From: DASZVN01 sp035547055
Lineage (GTDB): Bacteria; Pseudomonadota; Alphaproteobacteria; Rhizobiales; Methylopilaceae
Assembly: GCA_035547055.1 (NCBI GenBank)
Contig: DASZVN010000002.1
Span: forward strand, 1 to 23,515
Direction: 5' to 3'
Length of the DNA stretch: 23,515 nucleotides
Part shown: positions 1 through 5,717 of the stretch, piece by piece
Layout of the letters: each line of letters starts with the position of its first letter
Numbering within the stretch: the first letter of the stretch is position 1
Notes under the pieces: generated by a model
What the model was told of the DNA's origin: nothing
The model's input: the letters and a program-made list of their open reading frames with translations, nothing else
The model's database searches: none
Position numbers and translations under genes: made by a program

Positions 1-810
1 CAGGTCGGCGCCGCCCGCTTCGGGAACCGCCTGCCGCTCGCCATCATCGCCGGTCCCTGCGCGATGGAGAGCCGCGCCCACGCGCTCGAGGTCGCGGCGG
101 CGCTGAAGGAGATCGCAGGCCGCCTCGGCATCGGCCTCGTCTACAAGACCTCGTTCGACAAGGCGAACCGCACCAGCGCCTCGTCGGCCCGCGGCGTCGG
201 CATGGATGCGGCGCTGCCGGTCTTCGCCGAGATCCGGGAGAGCCTCGGCCTCCCGGTCCTGACCGACGTCCACGACGCCGGCCAGTGCGCGCCGGTCGCC
301 GAGGCGGTCGACGTGCTCCAGATCCCGGCCTTTCTCTGCCGCCAGACCGACCTCCTGGTCGCGGCGGCGGAGACCGGGCGCGCGGTCAACGTCAAGAAGG
401 GCCAGTTCCTCGCGCCGTGGGACATGGCGAACGTCGTTGCCAAGCTGGTCGGCGCCGGCAATCCCAACGTGCTCGTGACCGAGCGCGGCGTCTCGTTCGG
501 CTACAACACGCTGGTCTCCGACATGCGGGCGCTGCCGGAGCTCGCCAAGACCGGCGCGCCGGTAATCTTCGACGCGACCCATTCGGTGCAGCAGCCGGGC
601 GGGCAGGGGACCACGTCCGGCGGCCAGCGCGAGTTCGTCGCGGTGCTGGCCCGCGCGGCGGTGGCGGTCGGCGTCGCCGGCGTCTTCATCGAGACGCACC
701 CCGATCCCGACCATGCGCCGTCGGACGGCCCCAACATGGTGCCGCTGCGGCAGATGGAGGCGCTGCTCACGCGCCTGATGGCGTTCGACCGGCTGGCCAA
801 GGAAGCGTGA
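1..810 (+). CDS. kdsA: 3-deoxy-8-phosphooctulonate synthase (KdsA), 5' end outside window
   Basis: KdsA condenses phosphoenolpyruvate with arabinose 5-phosphate to give KDO 8-phosphate, the precursor of the inner-core sugar of lipopolysaccharide; it is cytosolic. The frame is open from base 1, so the start lies upstream; 269 residues are visible. Family signatures run in order: IAGPCAMES near residues 16-24, YKTSFDKANRTS, VLQIPAFLCRQTDLL, NVKKGQF, ERGVSFGYNTLVSDMR, FDATHSVQQPGGQGTTSGGQ and FIETHPDPDHAPSDGPNM. The Cys in AGPC, together with the His of DATHS and the Glu and Asp of the last motif, is the ligand set of the metal-dependent class; metal-independent enzymes such as that of E. coli have Asn at the Cys position. 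That class assignment rests on family knowledge. Only a few N-terminal residues are likely missing. A MetE-like remnant follows directly, its possible GTG overlapping this stop. Confidence 0.97.
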   Translation, partial: QVGAARFGNRLPLAIIAGPCAMESRAHALEVAAALKEIAGRLGIGLVYKTSFDKANRTSASSARGVGMDAALPVFAEIRESLGLPVLTDVHDAGQCAPVAEAVDVLQIPAFLCRQTDLLVAAAETGRAVNVKKGQFLAPWDMANVVAKLVGAGNPNVLVTERGVSFGYNTLVSDMRALPELAKTGAPVIFDATHSVQQPGGQGTTSGGQREFVAVLARAAVAVGVAGVFIETHPDPDHAPSDGPNMVPLRQMEALLTRLMAFDRLAKEA

Positions 811-1016
811 GGCGCGCCGTGGGACTGCAGAACGCGACCGACCGCATCCTCACCACCCATATCGGCAGCCTGCCGCGGCCGCACGCGGTGCTCGACCTGA
901 TGAAGGCGAAGGCCGAGGGCCGGCCCTACGACCGGGCCGCCTACGATGCCGCGATCGCGGCAACGTGGCGCGGCAGGCCGCCGGCGGCATCGACTTCGTG
1001 ACCGACGGCGAGGTAT
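807..1016 (+). pseudogene. Remnant of a MetE-like (cobalamin-independent methionine synthase family) gene
   Basis: Starting at a GTG at 807 (GTGA overlap with the kdsA stop) or at 819, the frame reads TDRILTTHIGSLPRP and then a helical stretch ending AYDAAIAA. This is the N-terminus typical of the roughly 370-residue COG0620 methionine synthase II-like proteins. Near 957-964 the similarity jumps to another frame, which reads VARQAAGGIDFVTDGEVS, the next conserved block of the same family. Similarity stops at about 1015, exactly at the stop codon of the convergent queF gene. The original frame ends at 1001. The gene therefore has a small frame-shifting deletion of a few residues and has lost at least 80 percent of its length. 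It is very unlikely to encode a working enzyme. The family call comes from motif recognition only. Confidence 0.75.
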
Positions 1017-1484
1017 CTAGCGCGGCCGATAAGGCGGCACGCCCTGGTCGGGGGCCCAGGTGCCCTCGGGCAGGGTGCCGTGCTGCCAGAACACGTCGAT
1101 CGGGATGCCGCCGCGCGGATACCAGTAGCCGCCGATGCGGAGCCAGCGCGGCTCGAGCAGCGCGGCGATGCGCTTGCCGATCGAAACCGTGCAGCCCTCG
1201 TGGAACGCGCCGTGGTCGCGGAAGGCGAAGAGGTAGAGCTTCAGCGATTTCGATTCGAGCAGCCAGCGGTCGGGCACGTAGTCGATCACCAGCGTCGCGA
1301 AATCGGGCTGGCCGGTCACCGGGCAGAGCGAGGTGAACTCCGGGCAGGTGAAGCGGGCGACGTAGCTGGTGTCGGGGTGCGGGTTCGGCACCCGGTCGAG
1401 CACGGCGTCCGCGGGCGAGGCCGGCACATGGCTCGCCTGGCCGAGATGGTGGAGCGCCGGCGTCGCCGGCTTCCGCGCCGCCAT
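1017..1484 (-). CDS. queF: NADPH-dependent 7-cyano-7-deazaguanine reductase (QueF)
   Basis: QueF reduces the nitrile of preQ0 to the aminomethyl group of preQ1, a step of queuosine biosynthesis for tRNA wobble position 34. The protein has 155 residues, the usual size of the single-domain (YkvM-like) type. The block FTCPEFTSLCPVTGQPDF holds Cys54, the expected thioimide-forming residue, and Asp61, the expected proton donor. The family signature ESKSLKLYLFAFRDHGAFHE follows at 77-96. I chose the ATG at 1484 because it gives a normal-length N-terminus and lies 2 nt after the stop of the PH-domain gene upstream. The frame stays open far beyond that start, but the extension is antisense to eno and meaningless. 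It is the second gene of a two-gene minus-strand unit and converges on the MetE-like remnant. Confidence 0.95.
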   Translation of the reverse strand: MAARKPATPALHHLGQASHVPASPADAVLDRVPNPHPDTSYVARFTCPEFTSLCPVTGQPDFATLVIDYVPDRWLLESKSLKLYLFAFRDHGAFHEGCTVSIGKRIAALLEPRWLRIGGYWYPRGGIPIDVFWQHGTLPEGTWAPDQGVPPYRPR

Positions 1485-1486
1485 CC

Positions 1487-1945
1487 TCAGATGCCGGTGA
1501 CGTGGCTGCGGAAGTCGAGCGGGTCGGCGATCCGGGTCAGCGGCTCCCAGCCCGTGCCGGTGCCGATGAAGGTGATGTCGCCGTAGTTCAGGAGGCGGCC
1601 CCAGATCGACTGGTTGACGTCGACGCTCTCGACCTTGTCGATGTGCATCTCGCGGGTCTGCCGCCAGATGATGCCGCGCTTGTAGATGACGCGCCGGTCG
1701 GTCACCGCCATCTCGGTCGACCACCGCGTCAGCCAGGCCGACAGGAGCTGGATCAGCGCGGCGAGGCCGCAGAGCGCGGCGAGCGCGTAGACGATGAGCT
1801 GCCAGTTGTCCATGCCGCTCGCCGCGATGGCGATGATGATCGCGAGAATCAGCAGGAGAACGCCGGGGACGAAGATGATCCAGTGCAGATGGGCCTGGGC
1901 GCGCACGTCCTCGCCCGGCTGCAGCACGCGGCTGACATAGCTCAT
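1487..1945 (-). CDS. PH-domain membrane protein (bacterial PH, YdbS/YdbT-like)
   Basis: This is a 152-residue protein with two hydrophobic segments at about 21-43 and 50-70, forming a hairpin in the inner membrane. A cytoplasmic bacterial PH-like domain follows from about 72 to the end; recognisable parts are the AVTDRRVIYKRGIIWRQTREM strand pattern, KVESVDVNQS and the late ITFIGTGTG. The function of this family is not settled, and I assign none. I prefer the ATG at 1945: a GGGGGA ribosome binding site lies 6 nt upstream (1957-1952), whereas the adjacent in-frame TTG at 1948 would be too close to it. The stop is 2 nt before queF, so the two are probably co-transcribed. Divergent from eno. Confidence 0.88.
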   Translation of the reverse strand: MSYVSRVLQPGEDVRAQAHLHWIIFVPGVLLLILAIIIAIAASGMDNWQLIVYALAALCGLAALIQLLSAWLTRWSTEMAVTDRRVIYKRGIIWRQTREMHIDKVESVDVNQSIWGRLLNYGDITFIGTGTGWEPLTRIADPLDFRSHVTGI

Positions 1946-2087
1946 CAACTATCCCCCGGGCGGCCGATCGCGACAGGTCTATCGGCTCAGGAATTCGCGG
2001 GCGCGGCAAGCCTTTTCCCGCGCGCGGCCTTCCTGTAAAGCCCGCGGCGGGCGGCGGGCAAGCGGACGGGCCGAGGGGCGAGGGGTC
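1946..2087. promoter_or_regulatory. Divergent promoter region between the PH-domain gene and eno
   Basis: This 142-nt gap lies between two divergent start codons, so it must hold the 5' ends of both transcription units unless eno is read from further upstream. Ribosome binding sites are visible at both edges: GGGGGA before the minus-strand gene and GAGGGG just before the eno ATG. The middle is GC-rich with short CG-rich self-complementary runs. I cannot point to a convincing -35/-10 pair for either direction. Confidence 0.45.
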
Positions 2088-3371
2088 ATGACAGCGATCG
2101 TCGACATCATCGGGCGCGAGATTCTCGACAGCCGCGGCAACCCCACGGTCGAGGTCGACGTGGTGCTGGAGGACGGCACCGAGGCCCGCGCGGCCGTTCC
2201 CTCCGGCGCCTCGACCGGCGCGCACGAGGCGGTCGAGCTGCGCGACGGCGACAAGGCCCGCTACGGCGGCAAGGGCGTGCTGAAGGCCGTCGCCGCGGTG
2301 AACGGCGAGATCTTCGAGGCGATCGGCGGGATGGACGCCGAGGCCCAGGCCAAGATCGACGAGACGCTGATCGCGCTCGACGGCACGCCCAACAAGAGCC
2401 GGCTCGGCGCCAACGCCATCCTCGGCGTCTCGCTCGCGGTCGCCAAGGCGGCCGCCGCGGCCGCCGGCCTCCCGCTCTACCGCTATGTCGGTGGAACATC
2501 CGCGCGGGTGCTGCCGGTGCCGCAGATGAACATCGTCAACGGCGGCGTCCACGCCGACAATCCGATCGACTTCCAGGAATTCATGATCCTGCCGGTCGGC
2601 GCGCCGAGCTTTGCCGAGGCGCTGCGGATGGGCTCGGAGATCTTCCAGGCGCTGAAGGCGGCGCTCAAGGCCGGCGGCCACAACACCAATGTCGGCGACG
2701 AGGGCGGCTTCGCGCCGAACCTGCCGTCGGCGGAGGCGGCGCTCGACGTGGTGATGAAGGCGATCGGCGACGCCGGCTATCGCGCCGGCGACGATGTCGT
2801 GCTCGGGCTCGACTGCGCCGCGACCGAATTCTACCGCGACGGCGCCTATCGCTACGCGGGCGAGGGCACGGTCCGCCAGGCGGCCGAGCAGGTGCGCTAC
2901 CTCGCCGAGCTGGCGGGGCGCTATCCCATCGTCTCGATCGAGGACGGCATGGCCGAGGACGACTGGGAGGGCTGGAAGCTCCTGACCGAGGAACTCGGCG
3001 GCCGCTGCCAGCTCGTCGGCGACGACCTTTTCGTCACCAACGTCACGCGGCTGTCGCGGGGCATCGCCGAGGGCATCGCCAACGCCATCCTAGTGAAGGT
3101 CAACCAGATCGGCTCCCTGACCGAGACGCTGGCCGCGGTCGACATGGCCCACCGCGCCGCCTACCGCGCAGTGATGTCCCATCGTTCCGGTGAGACCGAG
3201 GACACGACGATCGCCGACCTCGCCGTCGCGACCAATTGCGGGCAGATCAAGACCGGCTCGCTGTCGCGCTCGGAGCGCCTCGCCAAGTACAACCAGCTCC
3301 TCCGCATCGAGGAGGAGCTGGGCCCGCAGGCGCGCTACGCCGGACGCGCCGCGCTGCGCATGCGGAGCTAG
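2088..3371 (+). CDS. eno: Enolase
   Basis: Enolase interconverts 2-phosphoglycerate and phosphoenolpyruvate in glycolysis and gluconeogenesis. The 427-residue length is normal for bacteria. The N-terminus IVDIIGREILDSRGNPTVEV is diagnostic. SGASTGAHEAVELRD forms the mobile active-site loop, and NVGDEGGFAPN carries the conserved Glu at residue 205. The metal ligands are the Asp of GLDCAATEFY, the Glu of SIEDGMAEDDWEGW and the Asp of LVGDDLFVTN. The catalytic Lys is in ILVKVNQIGSLTET, and the C-terminal signature SHRSGETEDTTIADLAV is intact. GAGGGG precedes the ATG at 2088. In many alphaproteobacteria eno is followed by the ftsB-like gene and the pdh genes; here mraZ comes next after a 374-nt gap. 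Confidence 0.98.
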   Translation: MTAIVDIIGREILDSRGNPTVEVDVVLEDGTEARAAVPSGASTGAHEAVELRDGDKARYGGKGVLKAVAAVNGEIFEAIGGMDAEAQAKIDETLIALDGTPNKSRLGANAILGVSLAVAKAAAAAAGLPLYRYVGGTSARVLPVPQMNIVNGGVHADNPIDFQEFMILPVGAPSFAEALRMGSEIFQALKAALKAGGHNTNVGDEGGFAPNLPSAEAALDVVMKAIGDAGYRAGDDVVLGLDCAATEFYRDGAYRYAGEGTVRQAAEQVRYLAELAGRYPIVSIEDGMAEDDWEGWKLLTEELGGRCQLVGDDLFVTNVTRLSRGIAEGIANAILVKVNQIGSLTETLAAVDMAHRAAYRAVMSHRSGETEDTTIADLAVATNCGQIKTGSLSRSERLAKYNQLLRIEEELGPQARYAGRAALRMRS

Positions 3372-3376
3372 CCTCC

Positions 3377-3406
3377 GGGCTCGCTCCGTCTTTTGACGGA
3401 AGGCCC
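3377..3406 (+). terminator. Hairpin after eno, possible terminator without a T-tract
   Basis: TCCGTC (3385-3390) and GACGGA (3395-3400) form a perfect 6-bp stem with a TTTT loop. Outside it, GGGC (3377-3380) can pair with GCCC (3403-3406). The hairpin begins 6 nt after the eno stop. No T-run follows, so it is not a textbook intrinsic terminator. It may stabilise the eno 3' end or act in Rho-assisted termination. The stem is seen; the role is inference. Confidence 0.45.
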
Positions 3407-3411
3407 CTGGA

Positions 3412-3426
3412 TGGGAGCGGGTGGGA
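3412..3426 (+). promoter_or_regulatory. Paired TGGGA repeats, possible upstream MraZ site
   Basis: TGGGA occurs at 3412-3416 and again at 3422-3426, separated by exactly 5 nt (10-bp period). MraZ proteins are known to bind direct TGGGN repeats with 5-nt spacers. Flanking positions one period away on either side (3402 and 3432) do not match, so this is only a pair. It sits about 140 nt upstream of the promoter candidate and in the opposite orientation to the promoter-proximal set. Confidence 0.4.
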
Positions 3427-3554
3427 AAATCCGCCCTGCAACCCCCCGTTAACCTTCATTCGGCAAGAATCACAACGGTTTCGCCGGGCAGAGGACATCC
3501 TTTGCGCGTCGCGGGCGCCGTGCCCGCGGCTGTGGAATCTCGGTTACCGGTTCG

Positions 3555-3583
3555 TTGACGCCCATCATTTCCCATGGTATCCC
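3555..3583 (+). promoter_or_regulatory. Candidate sigma-70-type promoter for mraZ and the dcw cluster
   Basis: TTGACG at 3555-3560 is followed after 17 nt by TATCCC at 3578-3583, and TGG directly before the -10 gives an extended -10 element (TGnTAT). The -35 matches five of six consensus bases and the spacer is ideal. The -10 is weak in its last three bases. The expected start of transcription is near 3590. MraZ-type repeats cover the spacer and -10, which is what an autoregulated Pmra would look like. Confidence 0.55.
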
Positions 3584-3594
3584 AAATCATCCCT
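3560..3594 (-). promoter_or_regulatory. Candidate MraZ operator: three to four TGGG repeats with a 10-bp period
   Basis: On the plus strand CCCA begins at 3561, 3571 and 3581, and CCCT at 3591, an exact 10-bp period. Read on the minus strand this is TGGGC, TGGGA and TGGGA with 5-nt spacers, plus a degenerate AGGGA. That is the published arrangement of MraZ boxes (TGGGN repeats with 5-nt spacers). The repeats span the end of the -35, the spacer, the -10 and the likely start site of the promoter candidate, so bound MraZ would block it. Binding itself is inference. Confidence 0.65.
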
Positions 3595-3745
3595 TACGGA
3601 TCGTTCGGCGCCGGGACGCACCAGTCCGGCGGAGGCGGCGATGCGCCGTCGCCCGCCTTTGTTTCTGCGCGCCGTCCGAACGTTCCGAAGTCGCGGCCGC
3701 GGGGGGTCGCGACGGTCGCCGCAGCGGCCGGGACGGGGAGGGGCG

Positions 3746-4207
3746 ATGGACCGCTTCGTGTCCAACTTCACCAACCGGCTGGACGCCAAGGGCCGCGTCT
3801 CGATCCCGGCGTCGTTCCGGGCGGTGCTGGCGCGGGACGGCTACGAGGGCCTCTGCGTCCTGCCGGCGCTGGACCAGCCGGCGCTGGACGCGGGCGGGAA
3901 CGCCCTTCTCGGCGAGATCGACCTTCTGCTGCAGAGCTTCGCGCCCTATTCGCAGGAGCGCGACCATCTCTCGACGGCGCTGCTCGGCACCTCGGAGACC
4001 TTGAAGGTCGACGCCGAGGGGCGTGTGATCCTGAGCGACGGCCTGAAGAGCTTCGCGAAGATCGGCGATGCCGTGACCTTCGTGGGCCATGGCCACAAGT
4101 TCCAGATCTGGGAGCCGGAGACATTTCGCGCCCATCTCGAGGAGGCTCGCGCCGCGGCGCGCGATCTCAGGCATCGGGCCGCCGGCGCCGGGACGGCGGC
4201 GGCATGA
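3746..4207 (+). CDS. mraZ: Transcriptional regulator MraZ
   Basis: MraZ is a DNA-binding protein of the SpoVT/AbrB fold that assembles into rings and controls its own dcw promoter. The product has 153 residues. It shows the two tandem half-domains of the family: DAKGRVSIPASFR at about 13-25 and the degenerate copy VDAEGRVILSDGL at about 88-100, each carrying the conserved D-x-[KE]-GR core. The N-terminus MDRFVSNFTNRLDAKGR is typical of alphaproteobacteria. The ATG at 3746 has a GGGGAGGGG purine run close upstream. The stop overlaps the rsmH start by ATGA. Two sets of TGGG repeats upstream (3412-3426 and 3560-3594) are its likely targets. Confidence 0.96.
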   Translation: MDRFVSNFTNRLDAKGRVSIPASFRAVLARDGYEGLCVLPALDQPALDAGGNALLGEIDLLLQSFAPYSQERDHLSTALLGTSETLKVDAEGRVILSDGLKSFAKIGDAVTFVGHGHKFQIWEPETFRAHLEEARAAARDLRHRAAGAGTAAA

Positions 4208-5250
4208 GCGCGCTCGCGCCCGTGCTCGACCGTGCCGGCACCCAGGCCGACGCGCGCCATGTCCCGGTGCTGCGCGACGAGGCGATCGACGCGCTCGCCC
4301 CGGTCGACGGTGGCCTCTACGTCGACGGCACCTTCGGCGCGGGCGGCTACAGCCGCGCGCTGCTCGACGCCGCCGACTGCCGGGTGGTGGCGATCGACCG
4401 CGATCCCGAAGCGCTGGCCGCAGGCGCCGTGCTCGCCGCCGAGGCCGGCCAGCGGCTGGTGCTGGTGCGCGGCCGCTTCGGCGATCTCGCCAATATCCTC
4501 GCCGGGCGCGGCCTCGGCACGGTCGACGGCGTCGTGCTCGACCTCGGCGTCTCCTCGATGCAGCTCGATTCGGCGCATCGCGGCTTTTCGTTCCGCTTCG
4601 ACGGACCGCTCGACATGCGCATGGGCGGCGACGGCCCGAGCGCGGCCGACCTCGTCCACGACCTTGCCGAAAAGGACCTCGCGGCGCTGATCCGCACCCT
4701 CGGCGAGGAGCGCCGCGCCGGCGCCGTCGCCCGCGCCATCGTCGCCGAGCGCGCCAGGGCGCGGATCGAAACGACGCTGCACCTCGCCCGCACCGTCGAG
4801 GGCGTGGTCGGTCGTGCCACCGACGGCATCCACCCTGCGACGCGGACGTTTCAGGCGCTTCGGATCGCGGTGAACGACGAGCTCGGCGAGCTCGCCCGTG
4901 CCCTGTTCGCCGCCGAGGCGGTGCTGGCGCCGGGCGGCCGGCTCGCGGTGGTGAGCTTCCATTCGCTCGAGGACCGCATCGTCAAGACCTTCCTCGCCGA
5001 CCGCTCGCGCACCACGAGCGGCGCCTCGCGCCACGTGCCGGCGACCTTCGCGGCGGCACCGACCTTCATCCTGCTGGGTCGCCGCGGCGAGACCGCGGGC
5101 GAGGGCGAGGTCGCGGCCAATCCGCGGGCGCGCTCGGCGCGGCTCCGCGCCGCCGAGCGCACCGATGCGCCGCCGCGGGGGCCGAGCGATCCGCTCGCCT
5201 ACGGCGTGCCGCATTTGCCCACGCTGTCGCGACTGTTCGAGCAGCCATGA
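4204..5250 (+). CDS. rsmH: 16S rRNA (cytosine(1402)-N(4))-methyltransferase RsmH
   Basis: RsmH (MraW) uses S-adenosylmethionine to methylate N4 of C1402 in 16S rRNA, in the ribosomal decoding centre. The product has 348 residues. HVPVLRDEAIDAL at 19-31 is the family N-terminal motif, and YVDGTFGAGGYS at 39-50 is the S-adenosylmethionine-binding loop. DLGVSSMQLD starts at 113 and leads into HRGFSFRFDGPLDMRM. The late signature SFHSLEDRIVK starts at 251. The C-terminal tail is basic and Arg/Ala-rich, as usual. Both ends are coupled by ATGA overlaps, to mraZ before and ftsL after. The position right after mraZ is the conserved dcw order. Confidence 0.98.
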   Translation: MSALAPVLDRAGTQADARHVPVLRDEAIDALAPVDGGLYVDGTFGAGGYSRALLDAADCRVVAIDRDPEALAAGAVLAAEAGQRLVLVRGRFGDLANILAGRGLGTVDGVVLDLGVSSMQLDSAHRGFSFRFDGPLDMRMGGDGPSAADLVHDLAEKDLAALIRTLGEERRAGAVARAIVAERARARIETTLHLARTVEGVVGRATDGIHPATRTFQALRIAVNDELGELARALFAAEAVLAPGGRLAVVSFHSLEDRIVKTFLADRSRTTSGASRHVPATFAAAPTFILLGRRGETAGEGEVAANPRARSARLRAAERTDAPPRGPSDPLAYGVPHLPTLSRLFEQP

Positions 5251-5717
5251 CGATCTGGCGCATCCTCAACGTGCTGGCGGTCTGCGCCCTCGTCGCCGCC
5301 GCGGTCGTGGTCTATCGCATCAAGTACCAGGCGACCTGGCAGGCCGAGGAGGTGGTGCGGCTGCAGTCGACGATCGGACGCGAGAAGGCCAACATCGCGC
5401 TGCTCCAGGCCGTGCTCGCGCATCTCGAGCGGCCCGACCGGATCGAGCTGCTCGCCGCCAAGTATCTCGACCTCAAGCCGTTCGACGTCCATCAGCGCGA
5501 GAGCATCGGCCAGCTCCCGATGCGCCCGCCCGAGGTCGACCTGATCGGCAAGACCATCGCCTCGCTCGACCTCGATGCCCCGATCAAGGCCGTGCCGCAC
5601 GACGACCCGATCGCCCGCACGATCGAGTCGCTCGGCCTCGCCGGGCCGACCCGCGACCGCTCGATCGAGCGCTCGCTGAAGGCGCTTGGCATGACGAAGA
5701 AGGCGGCGCAGCCATGA
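5247..5717 (+). CDS. ftsL: Cell division protein FtsL
   Basis: FtsL is a bitopic inner-membrane divisome protein that works with FtsB and FtsQ to activate FtsWI. The product has 156 residues: a short cytoplasmic N-terminus, one hydrophobic segment at about 7-24, and a periplasmic stretch at about 30-70 with regularly spaced hydrophobic residues that looks like the expected coiled coil. It carries the DRIELLAAKYLDLKP block, characteristic of the family end of the coil. The tail beyond residue 90 is longer than in E. coli FtsL (121 residues), as is common in alphaproteobacteria. Sequence conservation is low in this family, so the call leans on topology and on position between rsmH and ftsI. ATGA overlaps join it to both neighbours. 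Confidence 0.92.
   Translation: MTIWRILNVLAVCALVAAAVVVYRIKYQATWQAEEVVRLQSTIGREKANIALLQAVLAHLERPDRIELLAAKYLDLKPFDVHQRESIGQLPMRPPEVDLIGKTIASLDLDAPIKAVPHDDPIARTIESLGLAGPTRDRSIERSLKALGMTKKAAQP

Larger units (their letters stand above)
3372..3745 (+). other. Non-coding region between eno and mraZ; dcw promoter and leader
   Basis: No credible gene lies in these 374 nt; the open frames that cross it are extensions of neighbouring genes or antisense frames. From left to right it holds the eno 3' hairpin, a pair of TGGGA repeats at 3412-3426, an AT-richer patch around 3448-3480 with one TTAACC, a TTGACG/TATCCC promoter candidate at 3555-3583 overlapped by CCCA repeats with a 10-bp period, and a GC-rich leader of about 155 nt before mraZ. 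If the promoter is right, that leader is long for a gene with no evident riboswitch, and I see no conserved RNA fold in it. Confidence 0.7.

Noticed and set aside
1946..1948. TTG as the start of the PH-domain gene
   Set aside because: It is too near the GGGGGA site; the ATG at 1945 has better spacing.
1485..2681. Upstream extension of the queF frame into eno antisense
   Set aside because: QueF has a normal length from 1484, the PH-domain gene occupies the region in another frame, and the extra product resembles no protein.
3448..3466. CtrA binding site near TTAACC upstream of mraZ
   Set aside because: Only a half-site is present; the second TTAA at the required 7-nt spacing is missing.
3676..3686. 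GAACGTTC palindrome in the mraZ leader as a LexA box
   Set aside because: The alphaproteobacterial LexA box is a direct GTTC-N7-GTTC repeat, which is not present here.
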